Shown here: positions 1 through 15,355 of the stretch, piece by piece
Position numbering within the stretch: position 1 is the stretch's first letter
Layout: every line of letters begins with the position of its first letter
Assembly: GCF_036417845.1 (NCBI RefSeq)
Contig: NC_089980.1
Coordinates: 131,342,516-131,406,515, forward strand
DNA length: 64,000 bases
Source of the DNA: Apteryx mantelli
Lineage: Eukaryota; Chordata; Aves; Apterygiformes; Apterygidae
Direction of reading: 5' to 3'
Position numbers and translations under genes: made by a program
Notes under the pieces: generated by a model
The model's input: only the letters and a program-made list of their open reading frames with translations
Database searches by the model: none
Told to the model about the DNA's origin: nothing

Positions 1-2707
<2,707 letters not shown>

Positions 2708-3389
2708 TGAGAAAAAACGCTCAAATTGAATTACCAGTGCCTTAATATTTTTCTGCTGAAAAATACGCTCGTCTTACCTAGTAGCGAGAGGGGCAGGGAA
2801 GGGAGGTGTGTACCATATGGGTGTTTTCCTTACTGCTTTTTGTATGCGTTCGGGGATGCAGCGTTTTCCAAAATGCACTACCAGGATCCTGCTACGGTTC
2901 ACTTGCTTCTTCGTATTTGGGTGCTGTGGACTGCGGGGAGGGACGTACACTGGGCTTCTGCTTCCAGCAAACTACATTAACGCTGTTTTACGCAGTTTGT
3001 CACGCGTAACCGGAGGATGATAAGTACACACTGTATGAGAGCCTGCCATAATATGGAATTGTTTTTTTGCTAAATAGTTGAAAGATCCTTGAAAGAAAAG
3101 TGCCGAATAAGCACCACGTGCTGACGTTAATTGTTATTTATGCCGTGTCTTTGATTGCTTTTTGGGCTCGCTTCCCTGATCCCAGCCGCAGGTTTTAACA
3201 AACTTCCCAGACTGGACGACAAAAATAAAACTTGGCGCCCGTTGCAGGTCCTGGCAGAACTTAAAGGCCTTTTAAAAAGGATTGTGCTAGTGTTACCGAG
3301 AGCAAAAAGACTGCCTTGTTGGAGGCAGTGGTTAGTGCCAGCCACCCCGGAGAGCAGCTACCCCTACCTGCTTTCCACTGAAAAGCCAT

Positions 3390-3605
3390 CGGTGGCCCGT
3401 GACGGCTGCCCGCGCCCGCCGCGTAGGGCGAGCGGGTCCTTTTCCCCTTGCTGCCTAAGCAGCGCCGATGCGCAGCCGAAGGGTTTGCTCTTTCCTTCTG
3501 GTGCGGTAGCGTCCGGCAGCCGCCCCCGCGGAGCAGCAGCACCGGGGCAGCAGTGACCGGGTGCCAAAAATAGACCTGCCGCCCCGGCCTCCCCGGCATG
3601 TCTCT
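3390..3605. promoter_or_regulatory. CpG-dense patch inside KLHL29 intron
   Basis: By eye there are about 20 CpG dinucleotides in about 215 bases, much denser than the surrounding intron, with high G+C. Such patches can be intragenic CpG islands that act as alternative promoters or enhancers, or merely local GC-rich sequence as is common in bird genomes. There is no TATA box, recognised first exon or other support for a transcript. This is a compositional call only. Confidence 0.4.
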
Positions 3606-4779
3606 AACGCTTGTCCCCAGCCGGAAAAACGCCTCCTTGCTTTGCTTTCGTGTGTTTAATCTGACCCGTTGGGGGAGAAGAGAAAATTCCTTCCTAAGAC
3701 AGCGCGGTTAGTTGTTGACGGCTTTTTGCTCGGCTTTTCTCTTTTTCCCATTTTCCGCTTTTTTCCTTTTTTTAATTTAAGGAGCGCCCTCTCTTGGCTG
3801 CTGAAGCAAATTCCCTTTCCAGTGCCGGGGTCCGAGGGGTCCAGCCCCGTCGGGCCCATTCGCCCGTGCTAATCACGCGCCGTCGCTGCCCCTCTGCTTT
3901 AGCGAGCAGGAAATTGGAGAGAGGGGAACCCTGCAGCGTTCAGGCGGCTGCTAATGCTGTTTTTCTCCAAAGACTGAAAAACAGAAGGAGGCTCTGACGC
4001 AGCTGATGTAGTTGTCCCAGCAAGCCACAGTCTTAGTCCCGAACATTTCAGGATCGCAGCCCTGCCTAGCGAAATGAAACAGGAGGGACTGCTGCACGTT
4101 TGTTACAGTTCCCCAATCCTACCAGAGAGAAGCGTGAACTGCTCCTTAAATATTTCTTTTGCAATATAGCAAATATCTGTTAATTAAGCATCTGTTTGTA
4201 GTATACTACAAGAGATGATTGATTGTGCGTAGCCGTGGGTGATTTCAGCCTGGGGGCATCAGCTGGGCGTCTCACACTGCTGACAGCAAAACTTCCCAAG
4301 GTTTCTAACATGAAGAGCTGCTTTGTCCAAGCCCCCTGAAGGTGGTCCAGGAGAAGACCTCAGACTGACCGAGGAGAGTTAACTGGTGACCTAAAAATTA
4401 GCTGTTGCTTAGGCACTGGTGATGGTGTTCCCAATAAATTTGCTTTGCTGAAATAGTTTACACCAGTCAAAAACAAGGAAGCTTCAAACTTTTCAAGGAA
4501 GAATTTTCCAAAGCCTAAAACAAATGTCAACCCAATGGACTGGAAACCTACGTTTATAGTGGAAGAGGAACCAAAAAAAGAAATAGCTCGGTGCATCCCA
4601 GTTGGTTTCTGAAAAGCACAATTTCAAAAATTCTTGTGTTTGCTGGGAAATGTTTAAGGAAAAATATTTCATACAAAAGGAGATGTGAAAGCAGTGGTAA
4701 AAACTAAGTAAATCAGTATGTATGGAAATAGGAAAAAGGGGAGGTTAACAGTAATGGATACGAGGTATAGGTTAAAAAC

Positions 4780-6500
4780 TGGCTGCTGCTAAGGGGAACT
4801 AAGGGAACCAGTGAAGTGTTAATAGCCAATAGGAGTAGAAAAAGGTCATTTTAAACCTGTTAGGATCAAATCTGCAACCTTAATCAGTGATAAATCCTTT
4901 GCTAGCTGAGGCCGATGAGGTAGTAAAGTGTAATACAGAACTATTTCATGGATATTTCTCTTCTGTATTTGGAAGGAAGCAAGACGTTTTGATTCCATAT
5001 TAAACCGTGGGTGGACCAAAACCATTCACCTTTTGTAGCAAAAAGAAAGATGTGAAAAAGGATCAGAAATTAAACTCTCAAATCAGGCAAACTGGCTATC
5101 TTAGGCACAGGAGTCTTTAGAGACCCAGCTGAGAAGCGGTTTGATCCACTGCTGTTGATTTTTAATAACTCTTGCAATTCAGGGAGATTCAGGCAGCTCA
5201 GGGCACTGCCAAGGTGTTTCCCGTATTTTGAAAGGGTGAAAGGCAGGACTGTAGTACAGTGGTAATTAATTTTGCAGAGGGTCAACGTCAGGCTACGCAG
5301 TCTCATTTGGCCTCATGTTGGCCCTTTGCAAAATAACGGAATGGTTAATCTGGGATTCCATCCACAAATAACTAGATGCTAATAATATAATGAACAGCAG
5401 TCAGTGTGGCTGCCTGGAAGATGAGTCTTGCCAAACAAACCTGTTGTCTTCTGTTTTTGAGGGGTGAAGTTGGGGAGGGGGTTGTTTTGCAGGGGGTTTT
5501 TTAGTAAAACATGTCTGGCTGCTAAAGACAACTGTGTTGCTATAATATACTGTGATTTCTCCAAGGCATTTGGCTGGTATTATATGGAATTAACAAGGCA
5601 CACATTAGAGAGATTAAATCCGTTTCACTGACAGATCTCAAAATGGAGTTGTTAATGAGACGATATCACTGAGCAAGGCCATCACTAGCAGGCATTCATT
5701 CTCTCTTTGGTGCTATTTAATATTTTTACCAAAAACCTCGGTAACAGAAAAATCTGTCCTTGCAAGGGTTGCAGGTGACAGCACTTGGTGGGGCAAAAAT
5801 ATTGTGAGTTACGAGTTATTCTAGCCAGTTCTCTGCATGCGCCAGTTAGATGGTCTCAAGCCAGCATTTTAAATGCAAAGTCATATGTTTTTAGGAAGTG
5901 CAACTGCAAGTTACACCTGCACAGCAGCCACGTTCCCTTTTCTGAGGCAGGATCTCGGACGAGGGCACGAAGGTCAGTGCAATATTGGACGTATCGTATG
6001 AGCAATAACGGGGAGATGAAAACCCGGTGAGAAGAGAGAGTGCTGCTGCATGCAGCAGTGCTAAGACTAATGTGGGTCTCGGGTCAACACATGGAAATAC
6101 CGACTGAAGTTTGAAGGAGAGCTGCAAGAAGGCCACAGGGCTGCAAATCAAATCGTTGACATGAAATTTAAGGAGTTTATCAAAGAAATGTTGAGAGGTG
6201 ACTCGATCGCTGGCACCAGGTGGGAAAGCCCTCCTGCTTGCAGGCCAAGGCATAGCGGGTTACGGGGGGCGACCAAGTGAAGTTACACAGCTCAGCCTTG
6301 AAGCGAGGCCCTTTCCTAACAGCAGGGACAATTAAACCGTGAACCGTCAAGGGAGGGGGGTGAACTCATGCACACTTGGTGTTTTTAAGATAAGATTAGA
6401 TACGTTTCTAAGAGAGATACTGCCTGGGGAAAAGTCCGTGGCCTGCGTATACACGAACTCAGATTAACTAAACGCAGAAATCCCTTCTGACCTTCATCCG
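4780..6500 (+). mobile_element. Ancient CR1 LINE fragment, reverse-transcriptase region to 3' end
   Basis: This is a decayed CR1-family non-LTR retrotransposon in sense orientation. The stretch near 5535-5570 translates to a remnant of the CR1 reverse-transcriptase motif (Asp-Phe-Ser-Lys-Ala-Phe, here ending in Gly). The downstream segments at 5630-5720 (dialect of 'LTDRSQ' to 'LFNIF') and 6160-6200 ('caaagaaatgttgagaggtg') match the order of the amniote CR1 3' half. The tail near 6380-6500 ends in the 'cccttctgacc' block that precedes the CR1 3' terminus. Many indels and stops show it is old and inactive. The boundaries are approximate; the 5' limit is especially uncertain. Confidence 0.65.
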
Positions 6501-9500
6501 TTAATCGAGAAATTCCTCGTTCTGCTCATTAGCATGGATCACAAAAAGCATGGTTCAAAAGCAGCAACATAAACAACTTAAAAATTAACTGCATGCTCTT
6601 GATCTCCCTTCAACAGGAGTCATTCAGTACCAAATTTGCTGGGAAAATCTTGACTGCATCACTTTTATTTTTATCTGCACTGTTTTTTACCATGCTAGTT
6701 GCTAGTCAGTGTGATCGCTTAGAGTATGGAGGGAAGAAATGCGTGTGATATTCTCTGTGTAGCATATGTGAAAACACAGAGGTCCGTTATAATAGTTTTA
6801 ATATCAAGTTAAACTACTTCTAATGAAAAAACAAAAAATAAATGGTTCAGGTCTCCAGCTCACAACCAAACAAGAGCAAATTGAGCACACGTTTTCAGAT
6901 TTAGCCTGGTCTCATGGAAGTCAGTGAGAAATTTGTGTTGACCTAGAGTTAACCCTTCGAGGAACAGCGCCAAACGTGCAAAGAGCAGTCATGCATCTGA
7001 TGTATTTTGAAATTTCGTGACTTCACATGAGACATTGAAACACATTGAAAATCTTCCGCACAATGTCCGAGGGCAAGTAGAGTATTTTGCATTTCCCAAA
7101 CGTCAGGCAAACGTCCTGGTTTGGCGGCTTGCGTTCACACAGCAGGATGGTCGGAGGCCCTGAGCGCGGACGTGGCGGTGGCTGACGGCAGCAGACGGGC
7201 GCCAGGAGCCGCGATGGGCCATGACCCGCTCTGCCCAGCTGGCCACCTCCCTGCAGCCTGCGGACGGCCGCTGCAGAAACAGGCCTCCCCTCCGGCGCCG
7301 GGAAGGCCTCTCTTTGCAGACAGGCACTCTCCCTTCCCCAGATGCCCTTCAAGGCTTTATTTTTCCACGAGCAAAAAGAATAGAGAATGGGTTTCTGTGT
7401 ATGATTAAAAATGCCATATTCTGCTTGCTTAGGATCCAGGCAGCACGCAAATGCAAGTGTGCTACAGAGATCCTCCACGGGGTAACGGCAGCAGCACGGT
7501 GGTGCCAGCAATAATTCCAGAGAAGCTAATTTAGTACCAGCAATTCCCAATAGGCACCGGAAAAGCATTTTCTTCCTCCTCCTCTGACTGTTAACCAGTA
7601 AGATTTATTAGATGGTGCTGCCAAATGGAAATCTTTAATAAAACTTAGATGTGGGCTGAACAGCACAACAAAACCAGGGTCGGTCTGTGGATTTTTTTCC
7701 TCTCCTTTTTAAATAAGCCCTTGTTCTCGAACAGCGGAGCATGGTGACTTCTGTGCTTAACTACTAGGCATTGCTGATGTACGGCACCAGCTGCAGATTC
7801 CCCCGGCTGATTTGTTTCCTCCTTGCGAAGTTAGCGGTAACTCCAGGCACTGGAAGGGGTTGGAGCACAGCTGGTTGGGACAGATATTCCCAAGTGGAAT
7901 TATGAAGCGCGGTTCCTTAATGGCTGCGCGCTCCTCGAGCCCGCAGACGGGAAGGCTGGTCTGCAGGCATGCAGCGTTCGCAGCTAGAAGTGCCCGTGGT
8001 CCGGAGGGGAAAGCCTGAATCTTCCAGCATATCTGGAAGGAGACGTGGGGCTGGGACTACGCTCAGCAGACAGCTGACGAGAATGGCAGCAGCAGACTAA
8101 TAGCAATAATTTCTGTAGCAGTTTATGACATGAAGGATTTCTGTGTGCATTAAAGTGTAACTGATACATACAGAGCACTTGGGCCGTTACTGATGTGCAG
8201 CCGACTCTGGAATAAAACATCGCTGTTTTTCAGCAACAAGTAACAATGCTACATGATGGTTTTGAGTCATTAGCAAGGGAAAGCGCTCACAGAATACGGG
8301 AGAATATAACTGGAAGGTGGCCAGACACCCACACTAATAACCCTGCTCCAAGAAGTGCCATGATATCCTCCTAATTGACCATGACTGATCTGGACTCTCA
8401 TTTATCCATCTCATTGTAAAGATGACACCTCTGGCAGCACAACCCAGCCACCCAAGCTCGAGCCCTCTAACACGTAACCGCCCGGCTGCCAGCCCGGCCG
8501 CAGGCACCACGGAAGCTTTCAGTGCCACCAACCTCGGAAGACACGCTGGCTTCTGGACTGCCACCACCCACAGGGACAGTGGTGATGCATTCCACGTCCA
8601 CGTTGCAACGCGCCATGCAGGTTTCACTAGAAGACCCTTGTTTTAAGCAAAAGCTCACGGGGTGCTCACAGCTCGGTCTAGCGCTGTCATGGAGCCACTT
8701 CGTACAGCGGCCAGCGTGCCCTGAAGGTTTTGCTTATCCTAGTATTTGCTACACCCAGTTTATGAGCATCTTCCACTTACACATGTGTTCTGATCAAACC
8801 CTCCTGAAATCTTATGACAAGACAGAAATTCATCCGCTAATAAATGTGGGGACTTGTCTTCTGAGCAGATTCGCTGTAAATCTAACTGATAATATTTGAT
8901 AACATGTTTTGGAGCAGCTCCAAATAAATTACCGGCATGTGCACACACAGAAGACACAAGTGAGGAGGGAGAGGAGCTTTGTTTGTAGCCTCCAAACATA
9001 TTAAGTTTCAGTGAATCAAAACAACGCGCTAATTCAGCTGTTTCAAATCTCTTTTACAACCCCAGACTTTATAAGACAGGCTTTCTTTTTCTTCTTCTTT
9101 TTTAACACTGTCTGATAAGATGGATGAGATCTTTAGGACTAAGCAGGAAATTTTAAAATATCAGTAATAATAATAACAGTAAGCAAAAGTAAGAAAGTTT
9201 TTGTTGGTACTCACACCACTTGGTGCTATTGCCTAGCTGGTGTTACTGGGAGAGATGGATGCTTGAGTAGGGGCTCCCAGGGATGTGGCTCTCAAATGCT
9301 GGAGAAAAGAGGTGCTGGCATTCCCCCCATTGGGTGGCTTCTAAATTTCTGCCCATTGGGAGACTTCTGCTACAAGATGCTTCTGAGTGGACAGTCCACA
9401 ATGCTCTCCAGGGGAAGGTGATCACCAGGTGGAACTTTTTGGCAGGGCCCCTGGCTGGAAAGCCCCACTGGCTTGCACGTGCTGAGCCCTAGACCTCTGC

Positions 9501-9959
9501 GTCGGACGTGGAGAGCAGTTTGGCAGGGTTTGCAGATGTCAAGCTGTTGAGCCGACAGCAAGGCTACCGTCCACGTGTGATTTTGCTGCTTAAAAGGCAA
9601 CGCAAAGTCAATGACTCCGCTCTGTCCATCAAGTTGCTTAATGGCCAGCTGCCGGAGAATTTCATCTCCACCATCCCCGATTTGCTCGAGGTGGGGAAGG
9701 AGGAAGTTAAGGTGGAGAGGCAGAGAATTTGAAGGGGTATTCAGGTGAAACAAGCACTCCAGAATAGAGACAGACAGACATGCACCAACCCCTGATGCTC
9801 TCAGCCTCATTGGGATTGTCTTTCGGAGTGTGAGGCAAAGCTTTGTAGGGGTCAGCGGACGGACTGGATGGGGCTGTGTTGCAGGGGGATAGTCACAGTG
9901 TGTGATGGTCTGATATTATTGCTCCTGGTCTGGGCAATCAAGGACACCCGGGCAAATCG

Positions 9960-10400
9960 GGTGAATGGTCTCTAGGGCTGTAGATCAAGCCCCTCTAATG
10001 AAAGGAAGCAATTGCCGAGGGAGCGGAAAGCACGGTAATTAGCCCATTGGCTAATGAATTTGCTAAATGCTGGAACGTGTTTTCCTGGAAGGAGTGGATA
10101 AAATGACCTCCATTTGATGAAGATTATTTTCACCCTGGGCATGTTGTTTGATATGTGTAAGTTCAGCCATTCTTCAGCCGCTGCCCTCAAAGCTGCCGTT
10201 GGGTTGCCTTCCATAGCGAGGTTACGCAGCGTGCAGCTCCTTCCTTGTCAGGTTCTGGTAGCCTGTAATCATTTTATCTCCCACTATTAATGGCACCAAG
10301 CAATAAACTTGCATCCTAATTATTGTAATTATTTCTTTCTTTGTACGTCAGCCTTGGTAATGATGTTTTTACAGCTGATAGGATGGAAGGGAGGGGAGAA
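9960..10400. promoter_or_regulatory. Candidate conserved non-coding element
   Basis: This AT-rich intronic segment has clustered homeodomain-type TAAT/ATTA cores (TAATTATTGTAATTATTT near 10317-10334), a CCCATTGGCT inverted CCAAT box and a perfect 7-base inverted repeat at 10038-10055 around a 4-base spacer. It has no coding potential and no resemblance to CR1. This texture is typical of vertebrate developmental enhancers, but conservation cannot be judged from a single sequence, so the call is tentative. Confidence 0.25.
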
Positions 10401-11687
10401 AAGAAATATTGTCACAGTAATGAAGAGAGAGCAATGAACATACTACTTTCCACTCACTTTCCTTAGGGTTTTAGATCCCACTTGAGCTTCCTTTTCCCTA
10501 GGGTCCCAGAAATTAACAGTGATTGTCCTAATATTGTAAAGAAATAGTAATCTAGGACTACATTCCTAATGCATTTTAAGTACCTACCTGCCACTTTAGC
10601 CCTGGAGATGCCCGAGTGTCTCCAAAGTCCCCTGCACATGTAAGTATCTGCTGCATATCTAGAACTGCTAATTTCTTGAGAGCAGGAGCTACTCACTGTT
10701 TTTCTTAACCTCAGGCAAGCTAAGTGCAATGCCAATCTTATCTAGGGGAATTGCATGTGGAGGGGGCAGAAGCTCCTCTAATCACCATTTAAAATTCATG
10801 TGCGGTCTTTGAAATAGAGGGTGGAATTCAAGCATCCATCCAGTGCATTAGGACTATAGTAAGAGGCCACAGCATTGAATTTCTCAGCCTCTGGTCATGA
10901 GTTTCTTTCAGTACTGCAGCCTAGCTGTTGGAGAACAGGAGTAGCATTGGCACTTAAGGCCAGACTTAGCTATGCAGCACGCAGCCAGTTAGTAAGGGCT
11001 GGTGGTTGCTTAGCTCTTGTTCCCAGGGTCATTTACCGTCTAGCTACAAGGACCTCTGGGCAGGGTCCTCCCTCTGCCCAGCCCCTTGCTTCCCTCCAGA
11101 GTAATGTCCTTGGGTGAGAGATAGTGTTGGACAGACCCCAGTATGGGAATTGGTACAATCATAAAGGTCCTTTTCTGTGTTAGGGTGAGGTGCTGTTGTC
11201 TATGCCAGTAAAGTAAAACTTAGCTGGGACCATTAACAGGCACAGGATCTCGGTGGGGCAGGCCGTGGACCTGTGCTCCAAGCTAACGCATCTTATAATT
11301 ACCCATGATTTGTAATTCTGCAGCTAGATCTTTCCTGGGGATCTTTTGTTTGGGAGTTTCTGTTTGGTTTTCCCTGCTTCACACGGTGATGTTGTCAACT
11401 TAACCCATTTGAATTGTTTTTTTTTCCCCCCCAAGTTTTGTCTTGGGTGTATTTTTATAATGACCAATCGACATTTCATTAGTGAACCAAGGCAGCAAGG
11501 CTGCTCTGTACCGTAGCCCACCTCTGCCACCAGACCCTGCTCCGTCGGGCACTTCCCAGACCACATCCCCGTTAAAACAACCTTCCACCTTGCTCAGCTC
11601 CACTGTTAAGTAAACAAAGTGAAACACAGCCAGCATCGAGCAGGGTCATTTCCCATTTTTATTATTGGTGCAATTTTTATTTATAAG

Positions 11688-11810
11688 CGGCACGCGGAGG
11701 CACCCTTACGCACCGAAGGCTGCGCTGGGCGTGCTGCACGGCGGTGGGCAGCGAGCAAGCCGCGCACCCCGCGGGATGCAGGCTCGGCAGCGCGGCAAAC
11801 CGTGCCTACA
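11688..11810. promoter_or_regulatory. Second CpG-dense patch in KLHL29 intron
   Basis: About 18 CpG dinucleotides are visible in roughly 125 bases, flanked by AT-rich sequence with few CpGs. It is short for a CpG island. No transcription start, exon or recognisable motif accompanies it. Confidence 0.3.
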
Positions 11811-12049
11811 TGCGAGGCTCTACCCATAAGCAAAGCGGTGGCAAGCGTGTGTAAAGCAACGCTGGCAGCTCAAGGGAGGCGCATGCTGCTAAATGAACTT
11901 GTTTCTCGGATTTATTGGGTCAGCGACTCTCGCTGACCTCCCCCTCTGCCTCCCTCCGCGCCATACAAGCCCTGGCGCTAGTCCCTGCCGGGCCACCGCC
12001 GCTCTGGCTCCAGCGCCGGCTGCTTTGGAGGTGGATTTGTTGCCTTTTC

Positions 12050-12260
12050 AGAGCCATCTTTCAGGATGACACTTGCTTTACTCAAATCCTCCTTCTTCCC
12101 AATTTCTCCCTGACGTTTCAAAAATAATTATCAGTGGTTCAGTAAGTTCATTAGCAAACTCCCTTAAGACCCTGGGCTATGTATCATCCAGCCCTGCTGA
12201 TTTGTGGATAGGCTCTAATCAAGTGTTTCAAGTCTCTCGCTCCCTCCTCCTCCTTTCAGA
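12050..12260 (-). mobile_element. Antisense CR1 reverse-transcriptase remnant
   Basis: On the minus strand the bases near 12230-12060 read as LEPIHKSAGLDD, then after a stop PRVLREFANELTEPL and IIIFETSG. This matches the order of the N-terminal reverse-transcriptase region of CR1 (HKSxGPDGxHPRVLRELA...IIFEKSW). One internal stop and several substitutions show that it is a dead fossil. Flanking sequence up to about 12480 may belong to the same copy but is too decayed to place. Confidence 0.6.
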
Positions 12261-14083
12261 TTAACGGTTATTTTGACAAGATTCTCATTATTTCCTATTT
12301 CCTGGTGGTACCCTGGGACTAGGCTTGTTTGAGTCCTCATGCCTGTCATTGTAGGTTTATTTTTAGTCTAAGTCTTTGATTCTTCCCAAGGACATCAGAG
12401 TTTTGTGTTCTTCCAAACCACATGTTTTTCTTCCCCATGCCATTTTAGTCTCCGTTCATTCGGGGTCATCCAGGGCTGTCTTTTGCATTTGTCACTTTTT
12501 GTTCTTCTTCTTCCCACTGCTCCAAAATTAGCTTGAAGAAATAAATTTGCTTCTACCAAGCTAATGGGTTACTACCATTCTCTGACTTCATAGATCTAGG
12601 CCACTGTTTTTAATTTTGCTGGCCTCCCCTGACCCTTGTCCTGTCCTCTCATGTATACATACTATCAAACTCTTTTCCTTCCCAATCCAGCCATCCCCAC
12701 TGCCTGTTCTTCACAACAGACTCGCCTCCCAAACACCAGCAAAAACAGCATAAGCCCCATCCAGCTCAACAACTTCCTTAAATTTTACAGGCAGTTTCCC
12801 ATAGAAGCTCTACATCCCCATTCTGCCCGATATCTTCTTCTCAAGAGTCCCGGTCCCTGTGTCTCTGGCCAAATGGGAATTCCCCTTCTCTCCTGTTGCC
12901 CCGCAAACTCCAGCTTCTTGGAAAACAAAAAGCAGAGCTGTTCGTGGCTTCCTCGCTCAGCTTGGGTTCACTGCTGCACGGTGGGAAGGCAGGGGTGGGA
13001 ATGAGGTGCTCCTGAACAGTCTTTTCCCACCCAGCCATCTGCTGCCTCTGTCATCCGTCTACCCTTTCCAAAAACACACATACATCCTCAACACCAGCCC
13101 TATTTACCTCCCTGTCTGTCTTCATTAGCCCAAAGTGCGTGTGTCACCCTTCACATGATTGCTGGCGAGGCTCGTGGGTTAAGAGGAAGGAGAGAGGAGG
13201 AAGAGACCAGGCTGAATGCCCGTTCTTCTCTCCAATACACTTCACACCTACACCCCTTCCCCAATATCAGCAGTTTAAGAACCACTGAATTAGCCCAGCC
13301 TCATTATCCTTGATTTGCAAGAGATTTCAGAATTCGAATACTTTCATTTTAAGGAAGCAGCAGGATTTTTGTGTTCTTTATACACTAGCCGATACCTCCA
13401 CTGTCGGTCCCTCAGTTCCGTATCCGCAACCATCCATCAGTTCTGTGGGCAGCGCATTCGCTTTGCGCTTGACAACGCTCCTTCTGCCCCTCGCTTCCGA
13501 GCTTGGTCGGGGAAATGCAGGAGGAAAAACAGAAGATGGGAAAGCCTTGGCCGAGGACAACAAATGGACACGGGCACCAGCCTCCCCAGTGAAAGAGCGA
13601 GCATGGAAGGGCTGAGCCAAGAGTGCATTTTCTGAGGTTTTTTCGCCCTGTCAACAGCATTCACTGTTTGCTAGAGAAGTAAATTTGAGAGGGGCTTATT
13701 TTACCCTGCCCAGGGAGGGAGAGAGGGACCCAGAGGAGCAGCTCTGATTTTTTTTTTCCCCAGACGTGCATGGTGCCATGGGCATGTATAGTTCTAGTAC
13801 ATTTGCTGCAGATTCCACGCGTGGGCTGGACAAACTACACCTTTTTCAGATTCATTTCTGTTGTTTAAATTCCAGGCAACATTTACCTACCTGGCAGGAA
13901 CACGAAAAGGATTAATTTGGGGGAGAGAGAAAGGGAGAGGGAAGAGAAATGCCCACACAGCTTTCTAAAGATAAGAACAAAAAGCATTTTCACAGTTTAC
14001 TCACTTGTTTAGAAGATTTGTTCTTTTTAAGCATAAAACAGGAACCGCTTGATAAGACAACTAACTAAAACTTTCTTTTTTAA

Positions 14084-14272
<189 letters not shown>

Positions 14273-15322
14273 TGTTACCGAGGAGCTGGGTGGAGAACTG
14301 TGCGTACCTGTCGAAAGCAGGCAAGAAGAATACTACTACTAAACAAACAAAAGCAGCAAAGACAGACAACCAGTGAACATATTGCTCTAAAGTCTTGAAT
14401 AGAGTCTACATTGAATGTAGAAAAATCATCCTCACCTTTTGGTGAACAAGGAGCAGAGAGCTCCGTGCTATGTATGATAGTGTAACTTAATAATACAAGT
14501 GTGTCACTAGATGTTATAGTGGCACTTGTTCTGGACGTCGGCTTTTGGTCAACCCAGGTGCAATAGAATTTCACATATTTTTTAAGCTGGGGAAGAGAGG
14601 AAGAAAATCTGCATTTTACTTCTACAGCTCAAGCTTGATTCTTAAAATAACCATGCAGATTAGTTTTACTGTTACACTTTAGGCATCAGGCTATTTGAAA
14701 GGTCAAAGTGTCCTTACCACTTTGATTCCTACATTTGTTTTTAACAAATACATGCTTTTCAATACCAATGACTGAGATAAATCTTGTGTGACAGATGGCT
14801 TACGTTGATGTCAGTCTTCCATCGGATCAAATGGATATTTCAGTTCTCTAGAGCAGAGCCCAAAAGGGGGGTGAGGTGGGGGCTGGGGAGAAGAATAGCC
14901 GTTGGGGATGCAATTCCGTGTAATACGATGAAAAAAGGGTCTGTTGGGTTGTATGAATTTCTGCTCCCGGTGGCACTGGCGTATGCATGCGTGGACACGC
15001 GCACGTTTGTTGGCAGTGGGGGGGTCTAACATTTTACTCCCGTTTTCTGCTGATGAGCAAACTTGACAGTGCTCGATTCCTGTAATGCAAAACGAAATTG
15101 GTTTAGACTCCAGAGGCCCTCTCCTGATTAAACTACATTTTAGTTCTTCTGATTGGACTCGTGTTAAAAAATTACGTTGTAATGTGGGATTTCCACATTT
15201 TCAAGAAGTTGAGAAGACGCCTCCCATTGCGGCTACGCACTCACTTTTGGCTCCCCATCAAAATTCCTTATGTTGGGATATACGCCACTATCTTTTCCTC
15301 TTATGTAAAGTTTGAGGGTTGG

Positions 15323-15324
<2 letters not shown>

Positions 15325-15352
<28 letters not shown>
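15325..15352 (+). repeat. Poly(T) run of 28 bases in KLHL29 3' UTR
   Basis: An uninterrupted T homopolymer in the predicted 3' UTR would be a U tract in the mRNA. No SINE or CR1 body adjoins it that would make it a reversed poly(A) tail. It is likely to vary in length. Confidence 0.9.

Positions 15353-15355
<3 letters not shown>

Noticed and set aside
3155..3556. 133-codon plus-strand ORF across the CpG patch
   Set aside because: Low stop density is explained by G+C content; the Pro/Arg/Ser-rich peptide has no recognisable domain.
7023..7568. 181-codon minus-strand ORF, the longest outside real exons
   Set aside because: It lies in a GC-rich intronic patch where stop codons are rare. It has no domain, no coding-like signature I recognise, and a mixed composition typical of chance.
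9370..9810. 146-codon minus-strand ORF overlapping a plus-strand ORF at 9508-9732
   Set aside because: Both strands are open over the same bases and neither peptide resembles a known family; most likely chance in the intron.
13268..13292. String 'cagtttaagaaccactga' resembling a hAT terminal repeat
   Set aside because: I found no matching opposite terminus nearby, so one short match is insufficient.
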